Shown one piece after another: positions 47,901-59,200 of a stretch of DNA of 64,000 nucleotides. Both the position numbers and the translations under genes were made by a program. Source of the stretch: Aspidiotus rigidus (Eukaryota; Arthropoda; Insecta; Hemiptera; Diaspididae); NCBI GenBank assembly GCA_035079385.1, contig JAVHKY010000013.1, positions 10,910,001-10,974,000 on the forward strand, read 5' to 3'. Below the pieces are notes generated by a model, which was not told the origin of the DNA, did no database searches, and was given only the letters and a program-made list of their open reading frames with translations. Every line of letters begins with the position of its first letter. Within the stretch, counting starts at the first letter, position 1.

Positions 47901-50900
47901 ACGTCAATAATATCGACTTTTGCTCGTCTAATGATATTATTACTTATTATTATTACCATATCTAATAATATCTCCTTTTATTTTCATCATTTTCTTCTTT
48001 TATTATGATTATCATCATCTTTTTTTCATTATTATCTTTCACAATCTCAATACTTCTCTGACGACAAATTTTTAATTTACAGCAAAACGAATAACAATAA
48101 AGAAGTCTTTAGAAGTAAACCATCAAAGGAAAGTTCACCACCTAGTCTGTTCGACCGTGTCGGTAAAAGGAAAACAGTAACCAGTGCGGAAAATCATTGA
48201 CGCGCAGGCCGATTTCCTTTGAAGTTGATGATTTAGTCCAAGGAGGAGGAAAAATGGTAGCGAAATAATCATTTTAGCGGAACGTTGTCTTTCTCTTTGT
48301 CTGGCCAAGAAGATAGTAAGCCTTAGAAACAAGGATTCTGGTAATAAATTACGTCGCCATTCAGCGAAAGTTTGACCGCGGTCTACCATAAATAAAAAAA
48401 TTCTATCGCGATTCAACTTTCAAAGTTTCGTACTTTAACGGTTTCTCAGCACGCATTTCGCTTTCTTGGTCTTCTTGTCATTTTTATTTCAAGATAGTCT
48501 GACTAAGTAGTTATTTTGGCTTTTCATTATGAAGCAAAATTACGAGCTGATAATTAACTTTTTTTCACTATATTCCCTTCTCGCGAACTGCTTCCATGAG
48601 AAAAGGATTGCAAAAACGAAAGAAAAGCAATTGAAGCCATTTTAATTAGGTAAGAAAATGAATCTTATTGGAAGAGGAGCGCTATCCATTCGTATAATTC
48701 AACGTGGGAGCATTGGCGTACTTACGTTTCAAATTATCGATTGCATATACGGTTACCTTTTTTGTTGTTTGCAGCTTCTGATAACGCAATATTTTAGCAT
48801 CATCGGCTATTTGTTGCGCAAACACTTCAATGGCAGCCAATCTAGCTTTGGAAAGTTTCTCATTTTCTTCAAGTACGGTTCTCCAAACACTCCACATATT
48901 CCTGCGCATAAACCCATGAACGAATGAAGAGAAGAGAATTTTACATTAGTTTCAATATTTTGGCTAAAAAAACGAGTTAGGTATTCAACTGTAGGGAGAA
49001 GTGTTGCTAATGAGACGGATACAATAATGTGACTATAGATATCAAGATGAGAGATTGTAGAGATGTTGTGGAGGAAGATATGAATTTGTTGGCTAAATGC
49101 TTGGCTTCATAGGAAGCAACAAGCAACTGCTACCCAGCAACCAGGCAACAAAATCATGCTTGTTGCTTATACGACTTATTTATGTTGAATGCGTTTACTA
49201 CTATGTAGCACGTTGCCAAGCTTCTCCCTATGTGATTGATTTCTGGGAGTATGAGAGCTGAGTCCGTCAGGAGAGAGTGTCAGACTAGACAAATCTACCC
49301 TACGATAGCCCTCCTCTCAAGTCCGCATTTCTCATTTCTATAGCTGGATGGTCGAAATTTTTTCAAGTCTAGCTCGAAGATGTTTGATGTCCCTCTCCTG
49401 ATGTACATAAATCGAAGGTCCAAATTTCTCGAGGTCTCAAAAGAAGGTCAAGAGGCTACATTTCACTATCTCGCCTCATCACATACGTAAAGCTTGACGG
49501 TCGAAACTTGTCCAAATTGCTCTCAATGTCACCGCTCGACGGTTGGAATTTTCTCAATATCCTCCCCTCCCCCTCCTTTACATAGCTCGGAAGTCGAATT
49601 ATTTCGCAAGTCCCCATCTCAGTTGATGTGTATAGGGCTCATCTTCCTCCCTCCAATTTGGCCCGAAGGTCAGCATCTTTCCAAGCGCCCTCCTTCCCTT
49701 CTCATCAAGGATAAAGTTTTCTTTCAAGCATATAACTAGGTCAAAGGTCGAAATTAAATTGTGCTTCTTCCCGAAATCCCAATCTTTTTATCCACATTCC
49801 TTAGCATTTAATTATAGTTTTACTTACCATCTTTCATCGCTTCCTTCGGTCTTCAAATCCGGTATACTCGTAGTTATCTTTTTATTCAAGTAAGTGGAGG
49901 TTATCTTAAGTAGCGACTAGACACAAAATAAAAACGCAAAATAATGAAATTGCTTCAACTCTGAAAAAACATGTAGAAATTTCCGTATAATTTTGCTCAC
50001 CTCGCAATAAGTTTTCTCTAATGTAGATTTTTTGAGGATGAAGCTCCTGAAAAATGAATTCAAATCAGGTTAAAAATACATTCCACCTTTTCGATTTCTC
50101 TTTTTAAAGAAATATTATGTACCTTAAATCTTCGAGAAGTTCGCATTCCGTCTGGTTTTTCACTTGGAGTCTGGCAATTTGTTCGCTATGAAGGTTTTTC
50201 AAAAATTTCACCGAACTTCCCTACAATTAATAATTCTTGATTAGGCATATGACAGTGTAGCAAAATACAGGCGACGTAAGATGAATAAAATATAGTATTT
50301 ATTTGCAACTCTAGTAGCCTACCAAAATTGTTACAAGGCCAGGCCGGGCTGTTCATGCGGGTCAGGGCCTCTCTCAGTCCATCCCATCGAAAATTACTCA
50401 AAAAGCGGTTTTTGCTTTCTTCTTTTTCAATAGGATTGCCAGAAGGTGGATTTGTAAGTTCATTCGCCTCTCTTTAATCCCGCTGAGTTCCATTTCAGCC
50501 TGTCTTTATTTACTTTAAGTTTGTACGTCTTTGATCGTTTTTACGTATAGATTCGGTATCGAAAGTTGATTTTTAAAATTGAGCGTTCCATTCTGGAGTT
50601 CACAGCGTTCAGACATTTTGCACTTAAGATTATTTATGAAAAGTCCAGGAGGTTGTGGAATCAAAGGTGAGACCAAGGAACTTGGCAGAGTTTTGGATGG
50701 TAATTGTGAAGTTCTGTAGATGCAAAAAAAAAAAGAAGAAGAAGAAGACGTAGGGTGTGAAGTCTGTTATGTAATACCATCATGTCCGAAAATCAAAATT
50801 CACAATCTGATGACCATTTGGCCATTTTGTTAAGGGTCTTTTTGCTCGTAATGAGAAACTGAAGTCATGCCTACAGAGGCGATCGATGAGAGAAAAGCTG

Positions 50901-53354
50901 GCACGTGTTTGTCAGATTTTTTTGGCGACTAGGATCAGAAGAGCATTTCTTACTTCTCCCTGAAGACTGTAGCAGGAGTTTGCTCTTGCGTTGTAACCGT
51001 TAGAGACCTGTTAGGGAGGAAGGATTGGAGGAGTTTGGATGAATTGCCTCGAAGGCCAATATTATATAATTTGGAAATGTAATGACGCCAGACTCGCGGG
51101 GAACGCTTCTTGGAAAAGAGTTTTGATTTTGAGCGGAAGACTCCCTCAATTTGGAGATCAACGGCAGACATGGCTCGAAGTGTGTTACGGCCCCTTTGCG
51201 GAAGTCGTAATTGTATAGGAAAAGGATGTCACTTGATTCAATGAACCAGAATAGTCTTTTGTTCCAGTATTTTTTGGAACTGTCTGTCAAATACAGAGAT
51301 CGGCGGGTGATAAAAATGTCCGCCGTCCGATCGTCGGTAACACTGACTTACTTTAGAGAGTTGGAAAAAATTTCAAGTTCTGCCAACCGTGTGAGCTGAA
51401 ATTCCCCCCTCTAAACCAGGCTGTTTGTCTATGAAAGTTTAGTAATAGATGACAGAAGGGCGCGGATAGTGAGACTTGGAAAAGGACGTAAACTTTTCTT
51501 TTCCAACAAGAATTCTGATGTCAGAGAGGTTCTTCAAGAAAAATATCCACCGTCCGTCTTCCTTTCGGAAAGTTGTGGCTTCAAGGAGCGGGGGACCTAA
51601 CCTAATTTTCAGCTATAAAGGTGGGGAGAAGAGAGTTCATATTTCAGACCATGTATGTACATATGAAGAGGAGAGAAGCCATCCATTCATCAGGTAAGCA
51701 CAATTACGTCTATTCTTGACCCCTTTTCCCTCCTTATGTAAGATTTTGCTCGAAAGTTCCATAAGAAGGTTGAATGGTAAAGTTGATACTCGAGACGTCT
51801 CGAACATTCTTGGCGCGAAATAATCACAATAAATGAGAAAAAATGTAAGAAGTTTTGTTACGTTTGACGGGCTCAATTTTTTCACTCGCTCTGTAGGCAA
51901 ATTTTGACATGTAAATTCGTACTTCCCCTTCCCTCTCTCGAGATCCTTACGCGAGTTCAGAGAAATTCTGACCGTCGAATAACTTGAGGGGAATTTCCAC
52001 TATCAAGCACACTAGCCATATACTTGAGGAGATTTGAAAGAAGTTCGAATTTAGAAAGTGTGGTTTCAAAGGGGGTTCAGCTTTTGACCCACTTTTTTCC
52101 CTCTTTCACTCGTCGCTAGGACACATGGTAATTTGGACGTTTGAACTATATACGGAGAAAATTTGGCTTTTCAGCCCCAACACTGGGACTGAATTTCTCT
52201 TTCGAACGTCATCGATAGCTCCTACATAACAAAACAAGATGCGTTGAATTTCTTGAAGAAAAGTTCCTTACTTTTTTGAGTAAATGCGATAATTTAACTC
52301 GCAAATCTCAAGTATTTTCTAGTGTGAAACGAAATGACCATGAAATTTTGGAGGTAAAGCGATAAGGCAAGGCATTCGAATTCTCAACCTTATACAGGGA
52401 GGTGTATTCAAAAGAGTTCTGGAAACGAAAACTCGCAAAAATTGTGAAGCTTCGACCACACAATTCAGGATGGGGCCATTCAAAATCGACAAAGGTGATA
52501 CAGCAGACATACCTGTACAAAATTTTAACTCTCGAGCCATAATCAGAAGACTTAGGAAGGACTTCGAGGCTTACAACAAGCACGAATTAGATAATTTTCA
52601 ATTCCTTTCAATTTTATGAGGTCATTTACATTTTCATCAAATTCCGATGCCTTTCCCTTCTCCAATTAACGTGGGTACCTACTTCACTTAAATTCGTCGC
52701 GATGAATACAAAATAAAAGTTACGAAACCGTTATAAAGTTGACACTTTCTCTGCGTACAATCATCCTATCTCTGCGAGAACCATAAAAATTAAAGAATTT
52801 ATTATCGTTTCATTATTTTTAGGGCCTTCCCATTTCTTGCGGCAACTTTTTGAGTATCTTTTCGAACTTTATACCGAATTTTACGGTAAGATCGATGAAA
52901 CTCGGCTATTTTATAAGGGGTTGTCATCATTTTGGCATCTTTCGAGCCACTTTTTCAATAGTCAATTTTTTAAGTGGAAGACGATTAACTCTGACAAAGA
53001 GACTCGAGGTTCGCGACAAACTTTGCTATATGGCTCTCAGAGGTAGATGCACCCATAGAAAGACTATTCAAAATTCTTCAAAATTATCATTTTAAGTATG
53101 GAGAAACGTAGGTACGTATAATACAACAGGCCAATGAACAGTAAATTCTATTTCACTGTACATTCGTTCCACGCACATCTAGTTCAAAGACAGACTGATA
53201 CCTTTGTATTTGTTTTCAATATGCTGTTACTAGTACAACATTCTATTTCTGAACACCCTTCGCATGCATCGTCTGCGAAGGTTTTTCATCGAAAGTAGCG
53301 AAGATAAAAAATCATACATTATTACGGTCTTACTTTTCTGGGTGGTGGTTGCAT
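38914..53354 (-). CDS. nwk: nervous wreck / FCHSD F-BAR and double SH3 protein
   Basis: Twenty-one exons in consistent phase, 1,017 residues: 53354-53334, 50220-50123, 50046-50001, 49916-49828, 48901-48757, 43933-43797, 43514-43451, 43376-43248, 43163-43041, 42956-42705, 42629-42552, 41913-41859, 41445-41363, 41291-41141, 41019-40841, 40765-40417, 40339-40083, 40001-39887, 39821-39714, 39558-39494, 39423-38914. Nwk binds curved membranes and WASp/dynamin-type partners and tunes endosomal receptor traffic, notably at insect neuromuscular synapses. It opens MQPPPRK, as FCHSD proteins do. The F-BAR domain spans roughly residues 10-310 ([51 protein letters not shown]). SH3a is about 541-597 (ending [11 protein letters not shown]) and SH3b about 684-740 ([33 protein letters not shown]). 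The tail is acidic and low-complexity, with [11 protein letters not shown] near the place where FCHSD2 ends. Intron 5 (4.8 kb) holds the foldback cluster; intron 1 is 3.1 kb. Confidence 0.93.
45320..45446 (+). repeat. Foldback (MITE-like) element, family F1 copy 2
   Basis: 127-bp palindrome bounded by TATACTCTGTTCAC and GTGAACGGAGTATA, with the same loop as copy 3 (GGTAGCTTAAAATTACCCGG). It lies in nwk intron 5 and abuts the next foldback element. Confidence 0.88.
45449..46010. repeat. Outer foldback element interrupted by a hAT-type MITE
   Basis: Left end ATATTCGCGTCCGGCC (from 45452) pairs with ATATTCGCATCAGGCC read in reverse near 46005, and GGACAAAAAGGTGAT (45517-45531) pairs with 45691-45705. 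The right arm is split by the 250-bp insert at 45741-45990, so this element is the older one. Confidence 0.55.
45741..45990. mobile_element. hAT-type MITE with perfect 8-bp target duplication
   Basis: A 250-bp element starts CACAGAGTAAACAGAGGTCG and ends with the complement. Longer inner inverted arms include CGGGCATCATCCAAATTCG. The octamer CCTGATGC flanks both sides exactly (45733-45740 and 45991-45998). An 8-bp duplication is the hallmark of hAT-superfamily insertion. No coding capacity, so it depended on a transposase elsewhere. Confidence 0.85.
46261..46394. repeat. 134-bp inverted repeat
   Basis: Left arm CTGCCGTACAAAGTTGAATT pairs with a right arm ending CGTACGGCAG; the arms continue through ATTGACGTAT/ATACGTCAAT and a second block near AATGAATAC/GTATTCATT. 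A diverged direct copy of the left arm (TCTGCCGTGCAAATAAAG) lies just upstream near 46142. Confidence 0.7.
46458..47065. repeat. Large foldback element with F1 copy 3 nested in its left arm
   Basis: The left arm from AAAAGGTATCTACATTAGAT pairs with the right arm ending in GAGATACCTTTTTG. Inner blocks AAATATCGCAAAAGCTTAAT (46710s) and TTAAGCTTTTGCGATATTTT (46940s) also pair, as do AAGTCTGCAAAA and TTTTGCAGACT. The alignment is broken only by the 127-bp F1 element at 46572-46698. Confidence 0.75.
46572..46698 (+). repeat. Foldback (MITE-like) element, family F1 copy 3
   Basis: 127-bp palindrome nearly identical to 45320-45446, differing by a few bases (for example GGTAGATT against GGTAGCTT in the loop). 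It is inserted in the left arm of a larger foldback, so it is younger than that element. Confidence 0.88.
49320..49760 (-). repeat. Degenerate 45-bp-type array in nwk intron 4
   Basis: Repeated short themes of the form GCTCGAAG-GTCGAAATTT-TCAAGTCCC-CTCCTCATCAC, strongly diverged, about eight units. It lies between nwk exons at 48901 and 49828. Small open frames here have no protein match. Confidence 0.5.
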
Positions 53355-56280
53355 TTTAGTTTTGGAAAGGACTTTCAGTACGCTCGTTTACAGCAGTAGA
53401 AGTCAGCGAAAAATATGTGGAGCGAACATGATTTTCCCACTGCATTTTCGCGATCGCTTTTTAAACAACCACACTTCGATGAGGATGTAGCACGTAAAAC
53501 TTGAAAGCCAACTCGATCACGTCATAAATACTTCTTAGAACAGAAAAATATGATTCCGAACAAGTTACCTCGATTACCACACGACAATAAATACCAATCA
53601 TTTTTCATATATTTCACGAACGAAGGTGAGCATCGAACGGGGCGAGCGAAGAACTACAATAGGATACGACAAATGTCTCAAGTCGAGTCTTCTCGAGAGT
53701 GACACTGTAGCAGGAGGGTAAGTACATGTATACGCCTGTACGTGTGCACAAAATACAGCGCAACCCCTAAAAATGTGTACGAGTTAATAATGAACGACGA
53801 AGACGGTCGGAAAAAGTGTAGTGCACGCTGCACCCCGTATCATATTATAGACGACGTTCGCTTCGTGTTACTCGTTTCTGTTTTACAGAGCGCGATCGGA
53901 AAATTCAGCTAAAATATGCGCAAGTGCGTACACATACGAGGAAAGAGCGAAGGACGCGTAGTTACACTTTTCCTACTTCCTCGAGATTTCCCAGTATGAC
54001 CACATAAAAAAATACAAATGACGAAGAATCTGGGGCGACACGATTTAGAAACTAGGACTAGTCTTTCAAAATAAAATAAAAAAACTGATATCGTGTAGAC
54101 TCGTCGCCGTTGATTGTTTTCACTTCATAACCTCACCGAGCATTGATTTTCCACGTGGAATACTCAATTGATATCAGCCTACAAACGATAATAATGAAGA
54201 CACCTTTTTTTTTTTTTTTTTTTGAATATTGTATTTTTTTTTGCCTTTTTTTTTCAGTATTTATTACAACTTAATAATAGAATTTTCAGTCTTGGTTTAA
54301 AATTACCAATTGTAATACAATTTTTTAAAAATAGAAAAAAGAAAAGAAAAAAAAAAAAGACATAACACTATAATATCGTTTTCAACATTAGGTACATTCA
54401 ATAAATTGGATGTGGAAATACTGTAAGACATGGTTTTATTTCTTCTTTTAGGAGAAAAAAATAGAGCTTTAAAAGATACGAAACATTAAAATATCATAAT
54501 ATTTAAATAAAACGTTGGTAAATATTTTCATTCGCTTCACATCGGAATAAGATTTTACTAAAAAAAAAAAAAAAAACGATGATGTTGGGACGAATTTGAG
54601 TTTTCGTACGAAAAAGACGAGATCTTAAGTATCTACAGACGGATTGTATATATACTGTATGTTCTAGCGAGACACGAGAAAGAAAGAAAAAAAAAAGATA
54701 GAAAAACGAAAATAATACCATCAGAAATGAAATTAAAAAAAAAAAATGCTTTGTCCGGATTCTCACTCACCGGTTCCGTGAATATAATCAGATAATAAGT
54801 AAGTAAAAACGACAAGAAGGAAAGGTTTCCTGCCTTAGGATACTCTTAAGTCACGAAGAAGTGTAACAGAATATCCTTACGAATATTGCATTACGTAAAT
54901 TGACATCAGTACACTTGGAAAATTCTATCACATGGCTTCCGTGTCATAGAGAAAGTGAAAATCGATGATGGAATTCATCTCGATAATTTTCATTTCGTAG
55001 ACAGCCACACACACACACACACACCTTTGTAGCACATTTGATCAGGCTGCTTGAGGTATATAAAAGCGAATTACAACACAAAACCATCAATGACCTTAAC
55101 CACAAAAACGAGCACTAACTACAATCACAACCACTTACAAAAACACGAAATTTTCACGTCATACTAGGCATAAAAGTATGGCGAATTAAATGATCGATGA
55201 ATGTAGGTGAATATTGTACGTGTAGATAAGCGAGTAAAAGATTCACATACTGGAAGACGCTTGTAATAATTATCATCGCCATCGTACCAACGACTGATTT
55301 TCTCAGCATAAACTCTAATTCGCTGTAAAAAATACTATTACTATCTATCCTATCGTTTTTTCTCTTTACTGCTAATAAGTACACATATCGCTTACGAAGA
55401 AAAACAAAAAAAAAGGACTGGAATTCGTGCTCCGAATACACAAGAGAATCTTATTGAAAACAAACGGAATGAGAAGAAATTATTATTACCATTGCAATAT
55501 CACAAGAAATAAGATTTGAAGTGACTTCTCACTAACGAAAAGAAGGAAATGAAAATGAGAAAAAAAGAAGCTGACCCAAAATCTGAAACAATGTAACTGA
55601 GCTTCCATCAACATGATATTGTACTTTACCACTATTCGATCATCTTAGAAATATAGAATATTGAAAGGAAAATAAAAATAATGAAAAAATGAGTGTTACT
55701 GCCTTGTTGTGAAATGAAAATTGATTACACACGTAACAAGTGTAAGAATAACATTATGCTCTCAACAATCAATCTCCTAATTATATAAATTCAAAAAAAG
55801 GGGGAGAAAAAAGGAACGTAAGGGAGGACATTGAAGCAACAATCGTACTTAGTAGCATATAAATATCTGTATGATACACGTGTAATAATACAGTAACGAT
55901 AATAATAGTACAAAATAGAAAGTAAGTACTCGTAATTTAATCGGGGGGTGGGGGCGGGAATCGATTTCTCCTATTTTCATTTCAATCACGAACACACTAA
56001 ATACACACATCTGAAGACATACGAGATTACAATACCCGAATCGATTTTCCCGAATACAGACATATTATAAACTAAAGAGAAAAGGAAAAAAAAAAGATGA
56101 ATTAAGAGAGGACCCTATTGAAGTGAACCGTACGTACAATTTATTGGGTCTGCATTACATTACAAACGTGATATGTTTCGAATATTTTCCACCTTCAATT
56201 TCTCAACCCTTCTTATTTATTATAATTTTTTGCACTTGAAATAGAAAACAAAAACAAGACATAGCGAAAATATTGATTAC
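53355..56280. other. Spacer between nwk start and PAN3 end
   Basis: 2.9 kb of AT-rich sequence with homopolymer runs (T around 54206-54223, A around 54559-54576) and an (AC)9 repeat. It should hold the nwk promoter and 5' UTR. A splice-bounded open segment near 55250-55325 (-) is noted in the findings but not called as a gene. Confidence 0.5.
55007..55024 (+). repeat. (AC)9 microsatellite
   Basis: Pure dinucleotide run in the region between nwk and PAN3. Other simple runs: (AT)n at 38429-38447 and A29 at 37946-37974. Confidence 0.85.
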
Positions 56281-56286
56281 TTTATT
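56281..56286 (-). promoter_or_regulatory. PAN3 polyadenylation signal AATAAA
   Basis: On the minus strand AATAAA begins at the base after the TAG stop (TAGAATAAAG). If used, the 3' UTR would be only about 20-30 nt. Its use is inferred; no other equally good hexamer was searched exhaustively. Confidence 0.5.
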
Positions 56287-59200
56287 CTAGTGGTCCACCA
56301 TATTTAGTCCTTTCTCGTTTGAATCGTCTGTCACAAATGCAGCCGTTCCAGATAGTTCGCTGAACGATCGATCAAAACATTGTTTTAGATCTTCGTAGGA
56401 CATGACGAGGACGGATTCTTCATTTCTCGGAACGAGGCATACCTGTAGAAAGAAACAACATCTCGATGAGTGTACTTCGAAAAATGAAAAACCTAACTTA
56501 TTATTTGAAATAAGAATACAGAAAAACTATCCAAAAACTGATTGAAATAGAAATCGGACGCAGCTTCTGAAACAACTTTTTGCTGAAGATCACCTTTTAT
56601 CACTCCTATCAATTTTTGGGTCGGGGAATGATTTCGCAAAATATTATTTTGATTAAAATTATCCAGATTATTTATCTTCAATGGTAAAATTATATTAATT
56701 ATTAAAAAATATATAACAATATTAATAATATTAATATATCTTTGAAAATTAATTAAATATTGATTCATTATTAATAAAATTTTTAATTAATAAAATAATT
56801 TTTTATCATCATTTTTAATAACCACACATAAATAAAATAGAGTGGATAAAATTAATTGCAATATTAAATTATTTAAATTCATTAAATTTATTAAAATAAA
56901 ATTTATTCATTATATTATTTTCACATAATAAATATTAAACCTAAATACAAAAAAACTAGTATCACTTTTATGATTTTTATTAATGATATTTATTAATCAA
57001 ATTTATTAAAGTTGATTTTGAGCATTAGAAAAAAATTTATAATTTATTTTGTTTCTTAATTAGTTCATAAAATATTAAATCTGATTTATTATAAATTACA
57101 ATACTTGAAAATATAAAAAATAATACAAAATCCAATTTTGATATTTATAATACATGAAATTGAATATTTCATCAATTAATTAAAAAACTAAATAAATTAT
57201 AAGAAAAATTTTCAATATTTCTCAAACTAACATCATTTTATATAACTCATATAATTATAGGGACATTAATAATAATTATTCAATAAATTTAAAATTTTTA
57301 TTAATGAATTATAAATATTAATCGTGAATTTCTTAATAAATATAATAATCCACCAATCTCATAATTTTAAATTATTTAAATTATATAAAATGAATATATT
57401 AATAATTATAAATAAAAATAAATTATCAATAATGAATAATGTTTTTTAAAATAATTAATGTAGGAATTTTATAAATTGAATTTAGATGAATAAATATATT
57501 TCAAGAAATGTTTTTTTGAATATTAATTTCATTCAAGTGTTATATCTCAAATTATAGATCATGAAACTGATAAAATTGAAAATTTTAGTAAGGTAAATAT
57601 AATTTTTGCTGTACTATTATTTAATATTAGGATTTTTTAATAAGATATTTGTCTTCAACCATACAGAGGTACTACCAGACAACTTCCCCTCCACCCTCAA
57701 CATATTCAACTTTCCACAACAAACGCAACTTCCTCTCACGCATGTGAACACAATTTTGCCGAGCTCATAGCCCTGGAGGTAGGCTGCTAGAAGCTTGTAA
57801 ATTAATATTAAAAAAAAAAAACAAACAAACAAACAAACACGTGAATAGCCAAGAAAGGAAATTATTATTAATAAAATTATTATAATTAAATCAGAGTATC
57901 ATATTATTGTATTTATAAAATTTTTATAAATTAATCGACGTAATATATTATGTAAAAATATTGAAATTTATTAATTATTTATTATTTAAACTTAATTCAA
58001 TTTTATTGAGGTAATAAAAAATTAATTTTTTTAGTTTTCATTAGTTAAAAATCGTTGAGCGTCGGTACTGCTTGGGTCTGGGGTACAAGACAAATGATTA
58101 AACTAGCCTACGGATGGGGCAACTCTCGTTTCTACCACGAGATAATCTTCCTAAAGTCAATACTAGTTTACACAGACTTAATTCTGTCCTCTAAATTATG
58201 ACACACAAATTTTTAATCAATGTGTATAATATGAATTACATTTGTATATTCGTTTTTTGTAACTAGTTTATACATTGTCAGAAGATGAAGTGGTAGACAA
58301 TTGATCAAATTAGCCTGCAAAAACTTCCTTTTTCGCTTTAGTCAATTAGAGATTCGTCTAGCCTAGTGCACAATAGTATTCTATACTAGCTGGCCCAGCC
58401 AAGGTATTGAAATTTTTTTCATGTTTCAATCATGATAGAGCCCAAAAGGTAGAATTTTTTCAAGCCTCTATGTAGTTTGATATTCGCAATTTTTTTAAAT
58501 TCAACTCCTTTGATGGTTGAAATCTTCTCAAAACACCCTCCTACCATACAATACTCGAAAGATAAAATTCAAAAAGCAATTTGTTTTAGGTCCGTTATTT
58601 GCTAACCAGCAAAAACCCTTTCATTTTGATCTAGATACCTCGGAAAAATTTTTCTTATCCACAGAAAGCATGTTTTAGGGGAGGATATTTTCTAAAATTT
58701 TGTCGTCCACCGTGTGACAGAAACAATAATTGAAATTTTTCCAAGTTCTCCTCTTATCGCGCATGACGCAAAAGTCGAAATTTCTTCAACAAGGAATGTC
58801 TTCTTCTGGAGGGGCGGGAGAGGGTTTCTGAAAATGTTGGCGTTCTGTCGTCCGGCAAAAACGCTGGCTGCAATTTTTCCAAGTCCCCTCCTAGTATAAT
58901 ATGGAGTTCGATACTTGGATTCTCCTTTGATACTTGAAATTTCTTCAAGTCCAACTTCTATGATGATTGAAATTTCTCTCAACCCCCTTCCTATTCATCT
59001 CGATATCAGTAATTTTTTCAATTTGAATTTTTTCGACATTAAAAAATTTTCCAAATTCAACTCCTTTGATAGTTGAAAATTTTCTCAGTCCCCTTCCTAT
59101 CATATTCAGTTTTATATTCAAAATTTTTCTCAGTCGAACTCCTTCGATAGTTGAAATTTTTCCAAGTATCACGTCGATTTCCAAAAAAGCAGGAAAACGA

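Noticed and set aside
56493..56768. 91-residue frame as a mitochondrial or symbiont gene
   Set aside because: Its Asn/Ile-rich N-terminal half follows from A/T composition and the rest matches no mitochondrial protein in either code.
58692..59184. Overlapping minus-strand frames
   Set aside because: They are translations of the degenerate 45-bp array and share its periodic words.
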